Shown here: one piece after another, positions 32,505 to 44,875 of the stretch
How the letters are laid out: the number at the start of each line of letters is the position of its first letter
Position numbering within the stretch: position 1 is the first letter of the stretch
Origin: Adiantum capillus-veneris
Taxonomy: Eukaryota; Streptophyta; Polypodiopsida; Polypodiales; Pteridaceae
Reading direction: 5' to 3'
DNA: 64,000 nt
Assembly (NCBI GenBank): GCA_014529385.2
Contig: CM043958.1
Location: 123,680,817-123,744,816, forward strand
Position numbers and translations under genes: made by a program
The notes under the pieces: model-generated
Databases searched by the model: none
The model's input: only the letters and a program-made list of their open reading frames with translations
Told to the model about the DNA's origin: nothing

Positions 32505-35121
32505 TCAGTGTCGTTGTCGTCCTTCTTGGTTGATTTGATGTAGAAACACATCATATCGCATAGACTCGCTTTCCATTAATGGGCCAAAAATTTTGGATTT
32601 GTACATGAAGAAGCCTGTGTAAAATGCTTCTTTGAAGGTTTGGAGATGGTAGCTTGGCAGAAACATCAGTCGTCTGAAGTAGGCATACAACACTGGCTCT
32701 GTAGGCGGCCCACTTAGATCATATGACAGTTCTGAGATGCTTCTTTCTGTATTCATATACTCTGAAGTCCAGCTTTCTGAGAACACTGTGAGACAGGCCA
32801 AAAATGCTCGAGCTATTTTACATAGCATCTTGCAGGATAGGTCGGGAGAGCCTCTGAATTCTACGATGGCGCCCTGAAGGGTTTTCACCATGTAAGAACC
32901 GGATATTCTCTCTCCTTCTGCAGGCCCTAGCAATACTGGATAATTCAGCCATGTAGGATTTCTGCTTTGTAGTGCTTTATATTGGCTGTAAGTGTATGTT
33001 CGGGGCGTTGGGCAAAAAGTTCTATCATTCCTCAACTCAGGCGGTGCGTTGACTAAGTGGATCAGGTTATTAGGGTGATCCAAAAGCCATTGACGCCTCC
33101 ACTTTGGCTGGCTGTCTACTATCCTATTTTTCTGTTTCCGATCCTGTAATTCTCCTTCAAACACTGGCACTTGTCCTTCTTTTGCGAGCTGTCGTTGATG
33201 TGTCAGTGTTTCGTATTTCAGCAGAGCATAGGGTAACATAGGGGCATTCCATTCCTCCCGTAGCTCTGCTGCTGTCTTGCCTGATCTGGAGAGCCCTTGT
33301 AGCATCTCCTTTTCTAGTTGCATGGCCTTGTACCATATCATCTCTGATTGCTTTTCCATTTGCTCTGCCAGCTTCTGCTCTTCCAATCTCGTGACTGAAT
33401 CTTCGTCTATTTCTTGGTCTTTGGAGCCAGGTTGATCAGTCTGTGTATCTGGGGCCTCCTGATCATCTAATTCTTCCTCATAGTCATCTTCACCCCCATA
33501 TACTTCTGCGAGTCCAGTTCTGATAAGCTAACCATTGACTGTGCAGTCTTGTTCGGTTTAGTAGGGTCTCCATTGACTGTAAATCTTCATCTATAGTAGC
33601 TTCCAGCTCAATTTCTTGAGAGGAGGAAGCTTTTTCTTTTGTCTAATCCACCTATTTTTTCTTGCCTTTATCAATTTGTGATATGGTTCCAGTGTTTGGG
33701 TGACCATCTGTTCTTTCTTCTTCTTCACTGGGTGGTGTATGAACTCTCTCATCACGATATGAGCTCTCTGAATGCGAAGGAGATTCAGCAGGTGGGGTTG
33801 ATTGCCTCTCACTTATCTCTGGACTTGGAGATGGAGGTGGTGTTTCCTGATCTCGTGAAGTTGGCCTCAACTGATCTCTCAAAGTTTGGAGATCCTCCTC
33901 TTCTAGTAGCAATTCTGGTTCATCCCTAGAATTTCTTTCTTGGATGTACCTCTCGAACTAGTCCAACTCAAAAGCTGGGTTGTTTTTATTCTTCGTTCTC
34001 AATGTGTAAGTGCTACTAGAAGGTTTCCAAGTGGCACCTACATCGCCTCGTAGAGATCTCTCGAGAACAAATCCTTCTAGCATTCTTTCCATTTTTGCTA
34101 CCTTCTGCAACTTGGTGTTGTTTTCCATTTCCGCTTTTCGCTTCTTTAGTCGGACATCTTCCTCTTCAGTTCTTCTTTCTTCTTCCATCTTTTCTTGTGT
34201 GCTTTTGGTTACTCTTTCCAGCCTGCGTCCTCCAATGGTGTTAATAGAGGCGGGTACTTTCCTTTGTGATCTATCTTCGATATTCTCTCCTAATACCAGC
34301 CAGTCGTTCTGATGAGGAGCAAGTGGCAATTGATCTGCCGCGCCTATGACCTGGTATATTACTCTGGTGAGAACTTCTCCTCCTGCAATGTAATTTGGTC
34401 TGTCCTGCCGTAGCTTTGTCACTTCTTCAAACAGATATGAGGCGTGATCTATATAGAACTCATGTGTCATTCCCATAGCCCATGCTAGTATTGTTGAGAT
34501 GCTCCCGTGTGGTGTAGTGTATCTTGACGGTCTTTTGTTGTAGCTCAACAAACACTGACTGTATATCTATGTCAGTTCTCTTACTTTCGGGTTTGCTATG
34601 AGTTCGAAAGAAGGCAGTTTGGACTTTTGCAAGTAGACTATGAGGTTTTTCCTTCTTTCTCTCATGTTGGCTCCTTTATCAGACAATTTCAATGCCTCCT
34701 TGATGATCTCCTTGGTGATCTGGATCTCCATCACTTCATTATTCATGCCTTCCACTCTGCAAGTTCCATCTTCTTGGATAGTCTCAATTAGGTGTTGTAC
34801 CCTCTTGATATCTATCCCCACTGGTGGTAGTGAGACAAAGTTCCACAAGACAACTTTTTTGAGCCATGACCTTTGCGGTGATCTTTTCAGGTAATTTTCT
34901 GCCTCCTTGGGGATCATCACTGTATCCACTAAATTTCTTTTGTCATCCACATATGAACCTTGATAGATCTGAAAGGTTGCTGCCTGTTGCACGTCTGCAG
35001 GTATCCAGGTGGCCGCTGGCTTTAGTGAATTGGGTAGAAGTGCATAGGGTATTGCACCTTCCGTTGCCAGGTTCTTGCCTTTTCTTGTTCTCGGAGAAGC
35101 ATCCATGGATCCTGTATTCAC
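32505..35121 (-). pseudogene. ORF-X of element B: large unknown protein before the 3' LTR
   Basis: One minus-strand gene of roughly 870 codons from MNTGSMDASPRTRKGK (35121) to the stop at 32505, broken by TAG 34567, TAG 33958 and a frameshift near 33640. Parts: an N-terminal region with WLKKVVLWNFVSLPPVG and EIIKEALKLSDKGANMRERR; a middle region SRYTTPHGSISTILAWAMGM and FYIDHASYLFEEVTKL; a coiled-coil-like KMEEERRTEEEDVRLKKRKA; a Ser/Pro/Glu-rich linker (ETPPPSPSPEISERQSTPP); and the C-terminal domain (about 32505-33150) with TFCPTPRTYTYSQYK, TWLNYPVLL and EAFYTGFF shared with element A. The N-terminal/middle layout loosely recalls the Athila ORF1 / 'putative plant transposon protein' group, but I am not sure. 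Extra ORFs behind pol are known in several plant gypsy lineages. Confidence 0.65.
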
Positions 35122-37850
35122 AAATAACAGTTAATGTACAAACATAGTACTTCTCTTCTAAATTGATTACCACTTAATCATGCATCTAGATGAGCCTTTT
35201 TAATCCCAACATGGGTTAAGGTAAAATGTTAGCAGATAGACAAGCTCTTCCATTGTGCGGCTCTGACGGCTTCAAATTAATGCTGTTGGTGAAGGAGAAC
35301 AAGTCCAAATGCCTTGAAATTTTGTGTGGTGTATGTTCACAGGGCATGTAGGGTCATCCTATAGTCCCAAGCTGAAAATCAGTTCATTTGAAACGTCTGC
35401 CCAGTCTATCGTGATAGACTGACCATCTTTTGACAAGGGTCCTATTTTGCATTGTGACTCCACCAATTGATTTCTCATACCTTGCACATGATCTGATCCC
35501 AATTCCACCTCAAATGAATGTCAAGTGACCCCTTTTTGGATCAACTCCCATTTTTCTAGATTCCTTCCAAGAGATGTTGGTCTATCTCCTTCATTTTGTG
35601 TTGTTTTGGGCTCAAACTTAGTGGGTAGTCTTCTTGCATCATGTTGAAGCCAACTGTTAATTCAAATTTTTGATAAGATGGCCTAGTATCACTCCGCTTA
35701 GTCTATCGCGATAGACTGGAACTTAGTGTCATTTTGTCATCTTTTGGCTCTGTGATCCTCTGTCTGCCTTCTCCTAGTTGCTGTAAGGTTGCCTGACCTC
35801 TCACATGTGAATTTTAATTGTCTGCCCTTGAGATGTCTTGGTATGACTCTGAGTTGCTTTCGTGTCTATCTCGGCTTGCCATATGAGTCCATCCTGTCAC
35901 CAAATTTGGTGTACTGCCTCCATATGCTTCCCTAAGTCTATCTTGTGAAAATTTTGAAAAGCCTGTCCCCCAAAGATTGTAATAGCAAGTCTATCACGAT
36001 AGACTAGGTTACTTGGCTAAAAGATATCCATTTTGCACTTTGATTTGATAACGGTGGTCATTATTCCTTGTTAGCACCCCTCATGAAGTCAAAATCAAAA
36101 TTTTACTTGTCTAATTGTAATAGCAAGTCTATCGCGATAGACTGAGTACCTAGTCATTCTTACAAGTTTTTTGATGTTAGTTGACCACAATGGTGTTAGA
36201 AGGCTCTCCTAGACACACACATCAAGTTTTAATCAATTTAGAAGAGTGTACTCCCTGTTTGCAGCACTTAGTTGGTTATGGAGTCGAAGTAGACCACTTA
36301 GGTGATGGTCGCCGTTCCTTTTGGTCATTGTATGACTCCGGCTGTCTTTTATTTCCTTTTGACCTTCCGTCAAAGCGGTCAGTTGTTGTTTTGGTGTTTA
36401 TATCACCAAGAACGACCATTTGGACATCTTTTGGCCTGTTGCTGACATTTGCCCTAGTGGAAGAGCTTTTTCTTGAGTGGACACATTCCAACTCGTAGTT
36501 GACTCTTTTGGATGTACCTTGTTAAATTTGGTGTCATTTTGTTACTTGGTCGGCCCGTCAGATAGGGACTTTAGGCTCTGTTTTGACGAACTTTTTCATG
36601 GTCTAACCATTCAGTCAGTTGTCGAGGTTATTGGCTTGTTGCCTATGAGTTTTGGCTCATTTCCGATCACTTTGGTTCAGGTGCCCTTTTGCAGGTCCTG
36701 TGAAATTAGGGTTTTCTGGGAGGCTTCCTTCACGCTTTTTGAGGTCATAGGCTTGATCCCTAAGCTATAGGCATTGTGCCTTTCAATTTTGGTTCCATTT
36801 GGTGGCCTCTAGGTCTCCTTAACAACCGGTCTACCGTATGTGTGCACAGGTTGTGATTGTGATGCTGGTGAGTTTTTGCGACTAACTGAAGTAAAAAACA
36901 CTTAGAGTCAGTGTTGACGAGCATACCTCTCATATTTGATGTCGATCTCGTGACCGTGCGCGATGGATGAGCTCCTGGAAGTCTCAACTGTTGTAGGGAG
37001 CTCTCTCTCTCTCTCACAATGCAAAATGACTCAAATGAGAGATTTCTAGCCTAGCCTCGAGACTCCGACACAAAATTTTCCCATCTTTTACCTGTGGCCA
37101 TAACTTTTTGCGAGATGCGGTTTAGGCTCGCAAATTTCGTGATTTGGACCTCGGTTGCTCCAATTCTACAATTTTTGTAGATTTCTCCTGTTCGAGGTCC
37201 CGTCATGACGGTGGTCATTTTTGCCATGTCACCTTTGCAGTCCCTATTTTTTCTGTGTCTTCTTTACCTTGCTTTGATCAGGCGTCTCTTCTGTTGTGTT
37301 TCCATCTAGAATACAGATTTAAAAGAAAAAAAATTGCTAGAAAAATGGCTAAAATAAAGCAAATAAATCCCAAAATAACCCGAAAATAGCAATTCTAACC
37401 TATAAAAATACCAATGAAAAGCAAAACACTTTGTAGCTCACTTTTCTCTCATCTATGTACATTCTCACTCATAATCGTCAACCTTGGCCTATTTTTTGAT
37501 GTTTTTTGACATTTTTTGGCCAGATTTGACTCTCTTTATAGTATATACACATCCCTAGGAGCTCATGTATGATCATTCGGTCCACAATTCTGATTAATTA
37601 CGAGGGCATATTCTTTTTCCAAAATCACACAATAAAACGCAAAAATGGTTGAAAATTTGATCACAAACATTGCCCTCTAATATATGACGTGAGTCCGCAT
37701 TGGAATGCCTCTCCCCCTCCTAGTTGGAGTCCTCCCGGATGATAGGGTATCGTCAAGGGTATGTGCTGTGCATGGGTGTGAACTCGTGCTAATGCAGGCC
37801 TTGTAATGTAGCCCTATATGCATGTACAATCAATGCATGTAGAAAGAATT
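35122..37850 (-). other. Element B non-coding region between pol and ORF-X
   Basis: About 2.7 kb without a coding frame. It contains four palindromes (35403-36143), diverged leader-like units, and a block of about 430 bp (37430-37860) next to the end of pol that is conserved in element D (49500-49940), including a purine-rich tract on the minus strand near 37710-37730 (ACTAGGAGGGGGAGAGGC). It might hold the promoter or splice signals for ORF-X; none can be proven from sequence. Confidence 0.6.
35403..36143 (-). repeat. Second palindrome array of element B (4 copies)
   Basis: AGTCTATCGTGATAGACT (35403-35420), AGTCTATCGCGATAGACT (35700-35717), AGTCTATCACGATAGACT (35988-36005), AGTCTATCGCGATAGACT (36126-36143). 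Spacing 297, 288 and 138 bp. Same palindrome as in the leader 21526-22141 but upstream of ORF-X; the centre (CGYG or CRCG) varies while the arms are identical in all four. Confidence 0.9.
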
Positions 37851-37884
37851 TATGCGGTGTAAGAGGAAGGTATAAGCGATTCGC

Positions 37885-38600
37885 TTATTGGCATTTGTCG
37901 TTGAGGTTTCCTGTGGTAGCTTGAGTTGGCTGACAGATTTTCTTTGCAAGGAGAAGTTGTAAATCTGCCGCTCTTTGTTTGATTGTTTTCCACTGTTTTT
38001 GAATTGGTGTATGTGGATTTTTTGAAGTCGATATTGTCGTATATTTTGTTGCATTTTCTGGTGAAACATTCTTTCTTTTCCATTTGATGACTTGGGTCTT
38101 ATAGATCCTTGTAGTTATTGTTGTGGAATCTGCTTGTTTCCTCGTGCTGATTGCATGATGTTGCTTGGCATTGACAATTGTAGATAGCTGCTCGGTGGTC
38201 ATCTTTGGCCTCCATACTTGTGTTGTTGGCACGTTCTGAATGAGTAATTTTGGCCACCATACCACTATAGTCCGTTGCGTATTCGACTGATTGATATGGT
38301 TCTTTGAAGCTTTGCTTGCTTTTGGTGTTTTGTCTGTTCTTCTGCCCCCTTTTTTATAGGAATTAGGCTGTCTTGCTTTATCCAAACTTTATATTTTCTC
38401 TTTTGATGGAATTGTGCCTCGGCTAGATCTGTACGACGTACCCACACTTGCTTGGTTCCCAGCATGGTTGTTGATTTTTGATAATACGTTTCAGGACATG
38501 TAAACTCTGTTTGTTGTTGGTCAATGCCTTGCGGTTGTATTGACTCCTGTCTCCTCCTTGACATGTATTGGTCATGTGATAAGAAGGGTTCTGAAAAGTT
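37885..38600 (-). pseudogene. Element B pol tail with W-x-P-K type motifs
   Basis: Tail of the polyprotein behind the second protease, in two frames. It is basic and Gln/Thr-rich and has short motifs ending in Lys: KQVWVRRT, YKVWIKQD, VVWWPKLL, TQVWRPKM, VIKWKRKN. Element D has a better preserved version at 49977-50960. No catalytic residues; the motifs may be linear binding sites. Function unknown. Confidence 0.55.
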
Positions 38601-38609
38601 TTCATTTCG

Positions 38610-38933
38610 GAACAGTGCTTCATTAGTATCCAAATCAATGAATACCCTGTTAGCTTTCATCCATGACACTGCTAAGATACACAGCGTTGCTGATCTACTT
38701 GGTGGCAGTACATGGAACTTTGTAGTGTACGGGTGTGCATGCATTGTGATTGGTAATATAATAGACCACAACATGGTCACCTCATCACCCAATGCTACTT
38801 TCAACCGGTGTGTCTTTGGGATCGTCCTCATTGTTCCAAGTTTGTGAAAGAGCTCAAAGCTGATGACACTCATTTTTGCTCCAGTGTCAAGCAATGCATA
38901 GATTTCAACTTGTTCTGTGCCTGCATAAGCTTT
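38610..38933 (-). pseudogene. Element B second retropepsin domain (behind the integrase)
   Basis: In the same frame as the integrase C-terminus: TWCSPYIKAYAGTEQVEIYA, then LLDTGAKMSVISFELFHKLG with the active site D-T-G-A (residues 155-158 counted from 39350), then LKVALGDEVTM, FHVLPPSRSATL, VSWMKANRVFIDL. The hydrophobic-hydrophobic-DTGA start and the later L-P-A-x-L-W-M-x-x-N pattern fit a retropepsin-like aspartic protease fold, unlike the LDSGAG type of protease 1. The element thus encodes two different proteases. Confidence 0.75.
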
Positions 38934-40211
38934 TATGTAAGGACTACACCACGTATCTTCCAAGTTGTCAATGGTGCTATCGTCCTGAGCCCTAAAGTCT
39001 GTTATGGTCTTTTCTACTTCTTCGTTTTGTATATCCGCTTCGATTGTTCGGAATGTCGAAAGAGGATATTCGTCAGTCATCATTGGGGTGACCATGTTTA
39101 TTGTCCTGAGAAACTGCTTTTGTTTAGCAATGCGTTCCTTGGCTTCTTGTTGTGCCTGGTCCTGAATTCTTTGTTGTTCCTGTCTATAGGATTTTCCATA
39201 ATGCAATTGAAACAACATTTCCGGTGTTAAAGGTAGATGATATTTTTTTAAACGACATCCACTAATCCAGTTCGGCATGTTTTTTCCATCTAGAGTCGAC
39301 AGTTTTACTGCTCCGCTGGACGATATCTCTTGGACTAAATAAGGCCCCATTCCCCTTTTCTTTAGTTTTTTGGCATGTTGTTTAAGGGTGTATACTAAGA
39401 CATAGTCGCCCGTTTTAAAGTCCTTGTTCTTGACATGTTTGTCAAAAAACTCTTTTTGTTGTCTTTTTTTTGCATATATGGTTGCTACAGCATTGAGTCA
39501 TAACTCATCTAATTTTTCAAGGTCCTCTAACCGTTCTGAAAGCTCATGCCCTGTCCAGTCCAAATGTGTGGCTACCCTTAGTGTGGGAATCAAAAATTCA
39601 ATAGGAAATATTGCATTTAACCCATATACCATATTAAATGGTGTAGCATTGAGTGTTGTTTTATATGCAACTCGATATGCCCACAATGCCGAATATAGCA
39701 TTTGATCCCAGTCCGTTCTCGTTTCACTAACCAGTTTTGTAAGAACTGTGCACAATATTTTGTTTGTCGCTTCTGCTTGACCATTGGCTTGTGGATGGTA
39801 GGGTGCAGATTTGCGATGATTTACCATAAACTCATTTAAGAGATGTTGGATAACTTCATTTACAAAATGTGTCCCTCTATCACTCACCAGCTCAATGGGA
39901 AGGCCATAACGTGTAAACACATATTCATATAAGAATTGTGCCGTGGTTCTAGCGTCTGCTTTCATTGTGGCTTTTGCTTCCACCCATTTGGTCATGTAAT
40001 CCGTGGCCACTATGATATATTGTGCTTGTGAACGATACGCTGGTGGAGTAATAGGACCAACAAAGTCCAATCCCCATTTAGCGAATGCTCGAGCACTCAT
40101 CATTCGTCTTAAAGGCATTTCGTCTCTTTTAACTGGTACCTTAGTGCGTTGACATTCATCACATCTTTTCACAAATTTTGTTGCATCTTGAATCATGTGG
40201 TTGGCCACCAT
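38934..40211 (-). pseudogene. Element B integrase core and C-terminus
   Basis: From 40211: FVKRCDECQR (second CC pair of an HHCC module), WGLDFVGPI (catalytic D49), ELVSDRGTHF (D111), PQANGQAEATNK (E147): complete D-D-35-E triad. TGA at 39498-39500 interrupts the frame once; it then continues to KKLKKRGMGPYLVQEISSSG (a GPY/F module) and MPNWISGCRLKKYH. No chromodomain is seen; instead the frame continues into a second protease. Function: cDNA insertion. The triad suggests recent activity of the family. Confidence 0.88.
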
Positions 40212-40880
40212 ATACCTGCAACCATAATGATTTTTACGGTTCTCTCTGCTGAAAAATGACCTCCTGCTATGCCTACATGAGCTTATTCCAATAATGGAAA
40301 GTAGTCATTTTCATGAGGAACTAAACTCAACTGGTCATCATTTCCTCTTTTATACAATTGGTCTCTAATGAGGGTATACCTATTCGCTTCGATTTGTAAA
40401 TCCTTTTGTCTGGCTTTAGAGCAATCTCCTGGCAACTCCTTATTAGTCAAATATTCCACAATAGCATGACTCCATGCGGGTGCTACTGTCACTTGGTATA
40501 ATATGGCATAATCCACAGTGGTATTGGATGTGCAAAAGTTGCATTTCTTGATGTAATTAGCTACATCGCCTGCCATTCCTGGCCAATACACTCCAAGTCT
40601 TCTTAGTTGTTCATAGGTTGATTTCCTCGATGGAATCCCCCTATTTGTGTATGGGCTTCTGCTAGATATGTTTCGTACTCCTCTGGGCCTATACACAACC
40701 TCAGAATCCCATCGTGTCCATGATGGTACATTTTTCCTGCAAGCATTGTATAATTTTGTGCTTGTCTAACGTCTTCCACCGTGTGCTTGTCGTCAAGAAT
40801 CATTCCATATGTCAGCAACGGAATAATTTGCTCTGACCATTTCGGTACCATCTCTATATTAAACAGGTATGCGTATGGGA
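40150..40880 (-). pseudogene. Element B double HHCC zinc modules before the integrase core
   Basis: Module 1: HTQIGGFH (H-x6-H, about 40630-40653), RRLGVYWPGMAGDVANYI, KKCNFC (40532-40543). Module 2: EANRYTLIRDQLYKRG, HVGIAGGH (H-x6-H, 40256-40279), SAERTVKIIM, VKRCDEC (40152-40163). Both have the lead-in 'Y-x-(M/L)-(I/L)-x-x-x-(M/L)-Y-x-(H/R)-G' typical of the integrase_H2C2 family. A gypsy pol normally has one. Frameshifts near 40630 and 40215 and a stop at 40283-40285 break this copy. Confidence 0.75.
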
Positions 40881-41863
40881 GATCATCATCCACCCCAATA
40901 GCTTTTTCGCCATGTAGTAATTGAGAAAGGTGATCTGGTCTTTGATGAGTTTTTCCTTTCTTAACTACTACCGTAAAATCAAACTCCAACAACACAATGA
41001 ACCATCTTACAATTCGTCCCGTGTTACAAGGTTTGTTTACTAAGTACAAGAGCGCCTGGTGATCCACAAAAAATGTGAATTTGTTCGCAAGTAAGTAATG
41101 CCGAAATTTCTTTACCGCATATATCATACCCAATCCTTCTCTTTCAGTGGTGGTATAATTATTTTCTGCACTGTTGAGTTGTCTACTAGCATAACTGATC
41201 GGAAAATCTGTATTACCCTCCCCTGCTTGTGCTAATATACAGCCTATTGCAAATGCCGAAGCATCTACATGTACATGGAAGATCTTTGACCAATCTGGTG
41301 CTTTTAGAATTGGTGCAGATACCAGTGCATCTTTTAGTTTCTGGAATGACTCCTCACATTCATTGGTCCAAAACATTAGCGTGATTAGACTATACAAGGG
41401 TTTTGCAATTACAGCATACATGTAGATAAAACGTCGGTAGTATCCACAATGTCCCATAAATGATTGTACCTCTCGTACAGTGTTTGGTCTTGGAAATTCT
41501 ATGATCACCTTTACCTTGTCTTCATCAGTTGTAATTCCATTAGCCGATACTATGTGGCCTAAGATTTTACCTTGTCGGGCCATGAATACACATTTTTCTG
41601 GGTTGAGGCAAATCCTATACGTTCTGCATTTTTCGAATACCTTTCTAAGATGATCTATATGTTCTTCTCTCAATAGAGAATAGACACACAAGTCATCCAT
41701 GTAAATATCCAAGAATATTCGCAAGTATTCTTTAAAAGCATGTGTCATTAATCTCTAAAATGTGGCTGGAGCATTGGTCAAGCCAAATGGCATTACCCTA
41801 AACACATATATGCCCCATTCTGTTGCAAACGCCGTTTTGTATTGATCTTCTAGTTTGACCCCC
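40880..41863 (-). pseudogene. Element B RT C-terminal part and RNase H
   Basis: Starts directly after the second CAATT copy: LGVKLEDQYKTAFATEWG, FRVMPFGLTNAPATF, a TAG stop at 41755-41757, then IYMDDLCVYS with the catalytic YMDD, CVFMARQGKILGHIVSANGI, QSFMGHCGYYRRFI, then RNase H: FHVHVDASAFAIGCILAQ (D162), YTTTEREGLGMIYAVKKFRH (E near 202-204), FFVDHQALLYL (D229), RPDHLSQL. All polymerase and RNase H catalytic residues are visible. It is the missing second half of the RT at 26981-28092. Confidence 0.88.
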
Positions 41864-42720
41864 AATTGTGTAAGGTCCCCATCCTGCCTATACCGTGATC
41901 GGGATGGGATCCTTGACAGGTCTCTAGGCCTTATAAAAATCAGAGTCTCTAAACAAGAAAAATCCAAGGAATAAACCTTTGCCATTGACAATGGCTTGGG
42001 TCTATAGCCTTAGAAGAAGACCTAGTCCTATCTCGCAGCGGAAACGGGACAATGTATTCAATACAGCCTACAAAAAAAATTTCTTATTCCGGCCCTATAA
42101 CTGCCACAATTTGGGCTAAGGTATCCTCAACCAACGCTTTTTTCCCCCTAACAGATGTGAGGGCACAGCCGTTGGTGGACTCCTCTTTCAAATGAAGAAG
42201 TTTTCTAAACGTTTTAGTGCGCAAGGATGGATAGTTACCTGACTAATCAGGTCCACCCGTCCATGATTGACAACCTTAGTCAATCCCCACTTACCACCCC
42301 GCACTCACACAAGATTCGTTTATCTTATTATCACATTGTTTTAACATTTAAAATAATGGTTTCTTTTAACGTTCCATCACGGTAATTCCTTGAAGATAGC
42401 ATTGAAAGCATTCTTTTAGCAAACAGACATCTTTAAACTTAAGACAAGGTACTGTCAATCAAAACATTATCCATAATAACCATGACCAGTACTCGTCTTG
42501 TCTCAAGACCACCTAAGGGTGAAAAACGGCACCCATTCCTTGTTCAAATCCGGAGTGGAATAAACCCCCACCCACGGTTCCGGGTGCCCATACACCAACC
42601 AGTTGCCCATACAACCGGGCGGCTCCCCTAGGATAAAAAAACGGTATCCTAACTTATGTAGAAACATCAAGACATGACACGGAGTAGAAACTCATCGTTC
42701 ATGGGGGTAACCGACTTAAC

Positions 42721-43042
42721 TGTGGCTAGAAAGCCAATCATTATCATCAATTTATATCAAGGAGTCGGAGGTGTCTTGAGACAAGCTGTCTTAAGGATGA
42801 TCAAACATATCTTTCCTAATTCAACCAGTTTTAACCCAAACAATTCTTTCCTACATTCTAAACATAATGCACGCTGGAAGTTTTGTGGCTAGAAAGCCAA
42901 TCATTATCATCAATTTATATCAAGGAGTCGGAGGTGTCTTGAGACAAGCTGTCTTAAGGATGATCAAACATATCTTTCCTAATTCAACCAGTTTTAACCC
43001 AAACAATTCTTTCCTACATTCTAAACAAATGCACGCTGGAAG
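42721..43042. repeat. 163-bp tandem duplication in insertion C
   Basis: TGTGGCTAGAAAGCCAATCA occurs at 42721 and 42884 and the following sequence is nearly identical in both units (AACATAATGCACGC versus AACAAATGCACGC near the ends). Confidence 0.92.
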
Positions 43043-43839
43043 TTACTTTCCGTTTTCAGCCAATTTATCCTTCTTACGTATGCATTGCTAACTTATAAAA
43101 GAACTTAAACTAATTAAAAACTTAATTGAATAATGGAAAACCCACCTGGGATTGATTGGCCATCTTTTGTTGCGGTGGTGCCCGAAGACTCTCCTCCGTA
43201 GGCCTACTACTAGGCCCGACTTCGTCGTCATGCGATGCTCTAGTTCGTTTTGGAGCTACGTCCTCATCATCAGATGTAGGATTTGCTCGGTCCTTTTTGG
43301 TATCATAACTTTTTATCCTTATAAAAAGGACGTCTAATTATTAGGTAAATAGTTCAAAATCCAGACTTAACCTTTGTATTTAACCGTAACCCATCCAAGG
43401 TTAAATTTATAGTCTTAAGTGATAAATTCTTGACCTAGTAATTTCTTATTTGTCTATATAAGCATGATAACTTCTTCCACCGTTTCCCTAAGGGTTTTCT
43501 AAGCTCTCCTAACTTTCTTATAATTTTCTATATCTTTTTCCTAATTTTCCTATCAACTTTTAAGCTAATAATTTACTTATTTTGGGCTTAATATTTATTG
43601 TATTTAATTTCTCTTAAAGATTTAATTTCTTTAACTTGATATCATAGGTTTGCACTTACTATAATTTTTCTAAAAACTTTTAACCACAAGTCTATTTATT
43701 TTAATTAATCATTTGCTCAAAATAAGACTTTTGGTCAATTATGATTTACTAACCTCACTAATTAACTATGGTATAATTACCACAAGTAGATAAGGATATT
43801 TTTGACCTCTGGCAATTATCTTATTATTTTCTAACTTAA

Positions 43840-44875
43840 TTATATAATTTTCATCTTCAATTTTCAGCTAAAAATAGTGTAATTTGACTTAGATAAATAT
43901 CTATACTACTTTTCTAACCTTGACATAATTATCACGGCCTCTTTACCCTATAATATAGCTATGATAAATAACATGTATTCATATAGCATGATTTACTAAT
44001 TTCCCTCTTTAATTTTTAGCTAAACATAGTGTAATTTGACTTAGATAAATATCTATACTACTTTTTTAACCTTGTCATAATTATCACGGACTCTTTACCC
44101 TACAATATAGCTCTGATAAATAGCATATAATCATATAACATGATTTACTAATTTCCCTCTTTAGATTTTAGCTAGAAATAGTGTAATTTGACTTCGATAA
44201 ATATCTATACTACTTTTCTAGCCTTGTCATAATTATCACGGCCTTTTTACCCTACAATATAGCTCTGATAAATAGCATGTAATCATATAGCATGATTTAC
44301 TAATTTCCCTCTTTAGTTTTTAGCTAACATTAGTGTAATTTGACTTTGATGAATATCTATACTACTTTTCTAACTTTGTCATGATTATCACGGCCTCTTC
44401 ACCCTATAATATAGCTATGATAAATAGCATGTAATTAGAGAACATGAATTACTAATTTCCGCCTTTAATTTACTCCTAAAAACAGCGTAATCTTACTAAG
44501 ATAATTAGTTAAACTAATTATCTGAGAATAGCATAATTATCACGGGTTTTATAAATTTTAATTAACCTACAATAAATAACTCAATTCAATTTGAACCTAT
44601 TTACTAATTTTTCTTATTTAAATTATCCAAAAAATAGAGTAATTCTGCTTAAGTAATTAGCTAGATTAATTTTCTGGGTTTCTCCTAATTTTCACGGGTT
44701 TTTGAACACCTAATTAACCACTGATAATTATATAGAAGTGTTTAAATTCCATTTATTAATTTCCCCTATTAAAATTTCTTTAAAAAAAGAGTATTTTAGC
44801 TAAATTAATTAGCTAAATTCTTTTTCGAAACTTCTCCTAATTATCACAGGTACTTGAACACTTAATTAACCACTG

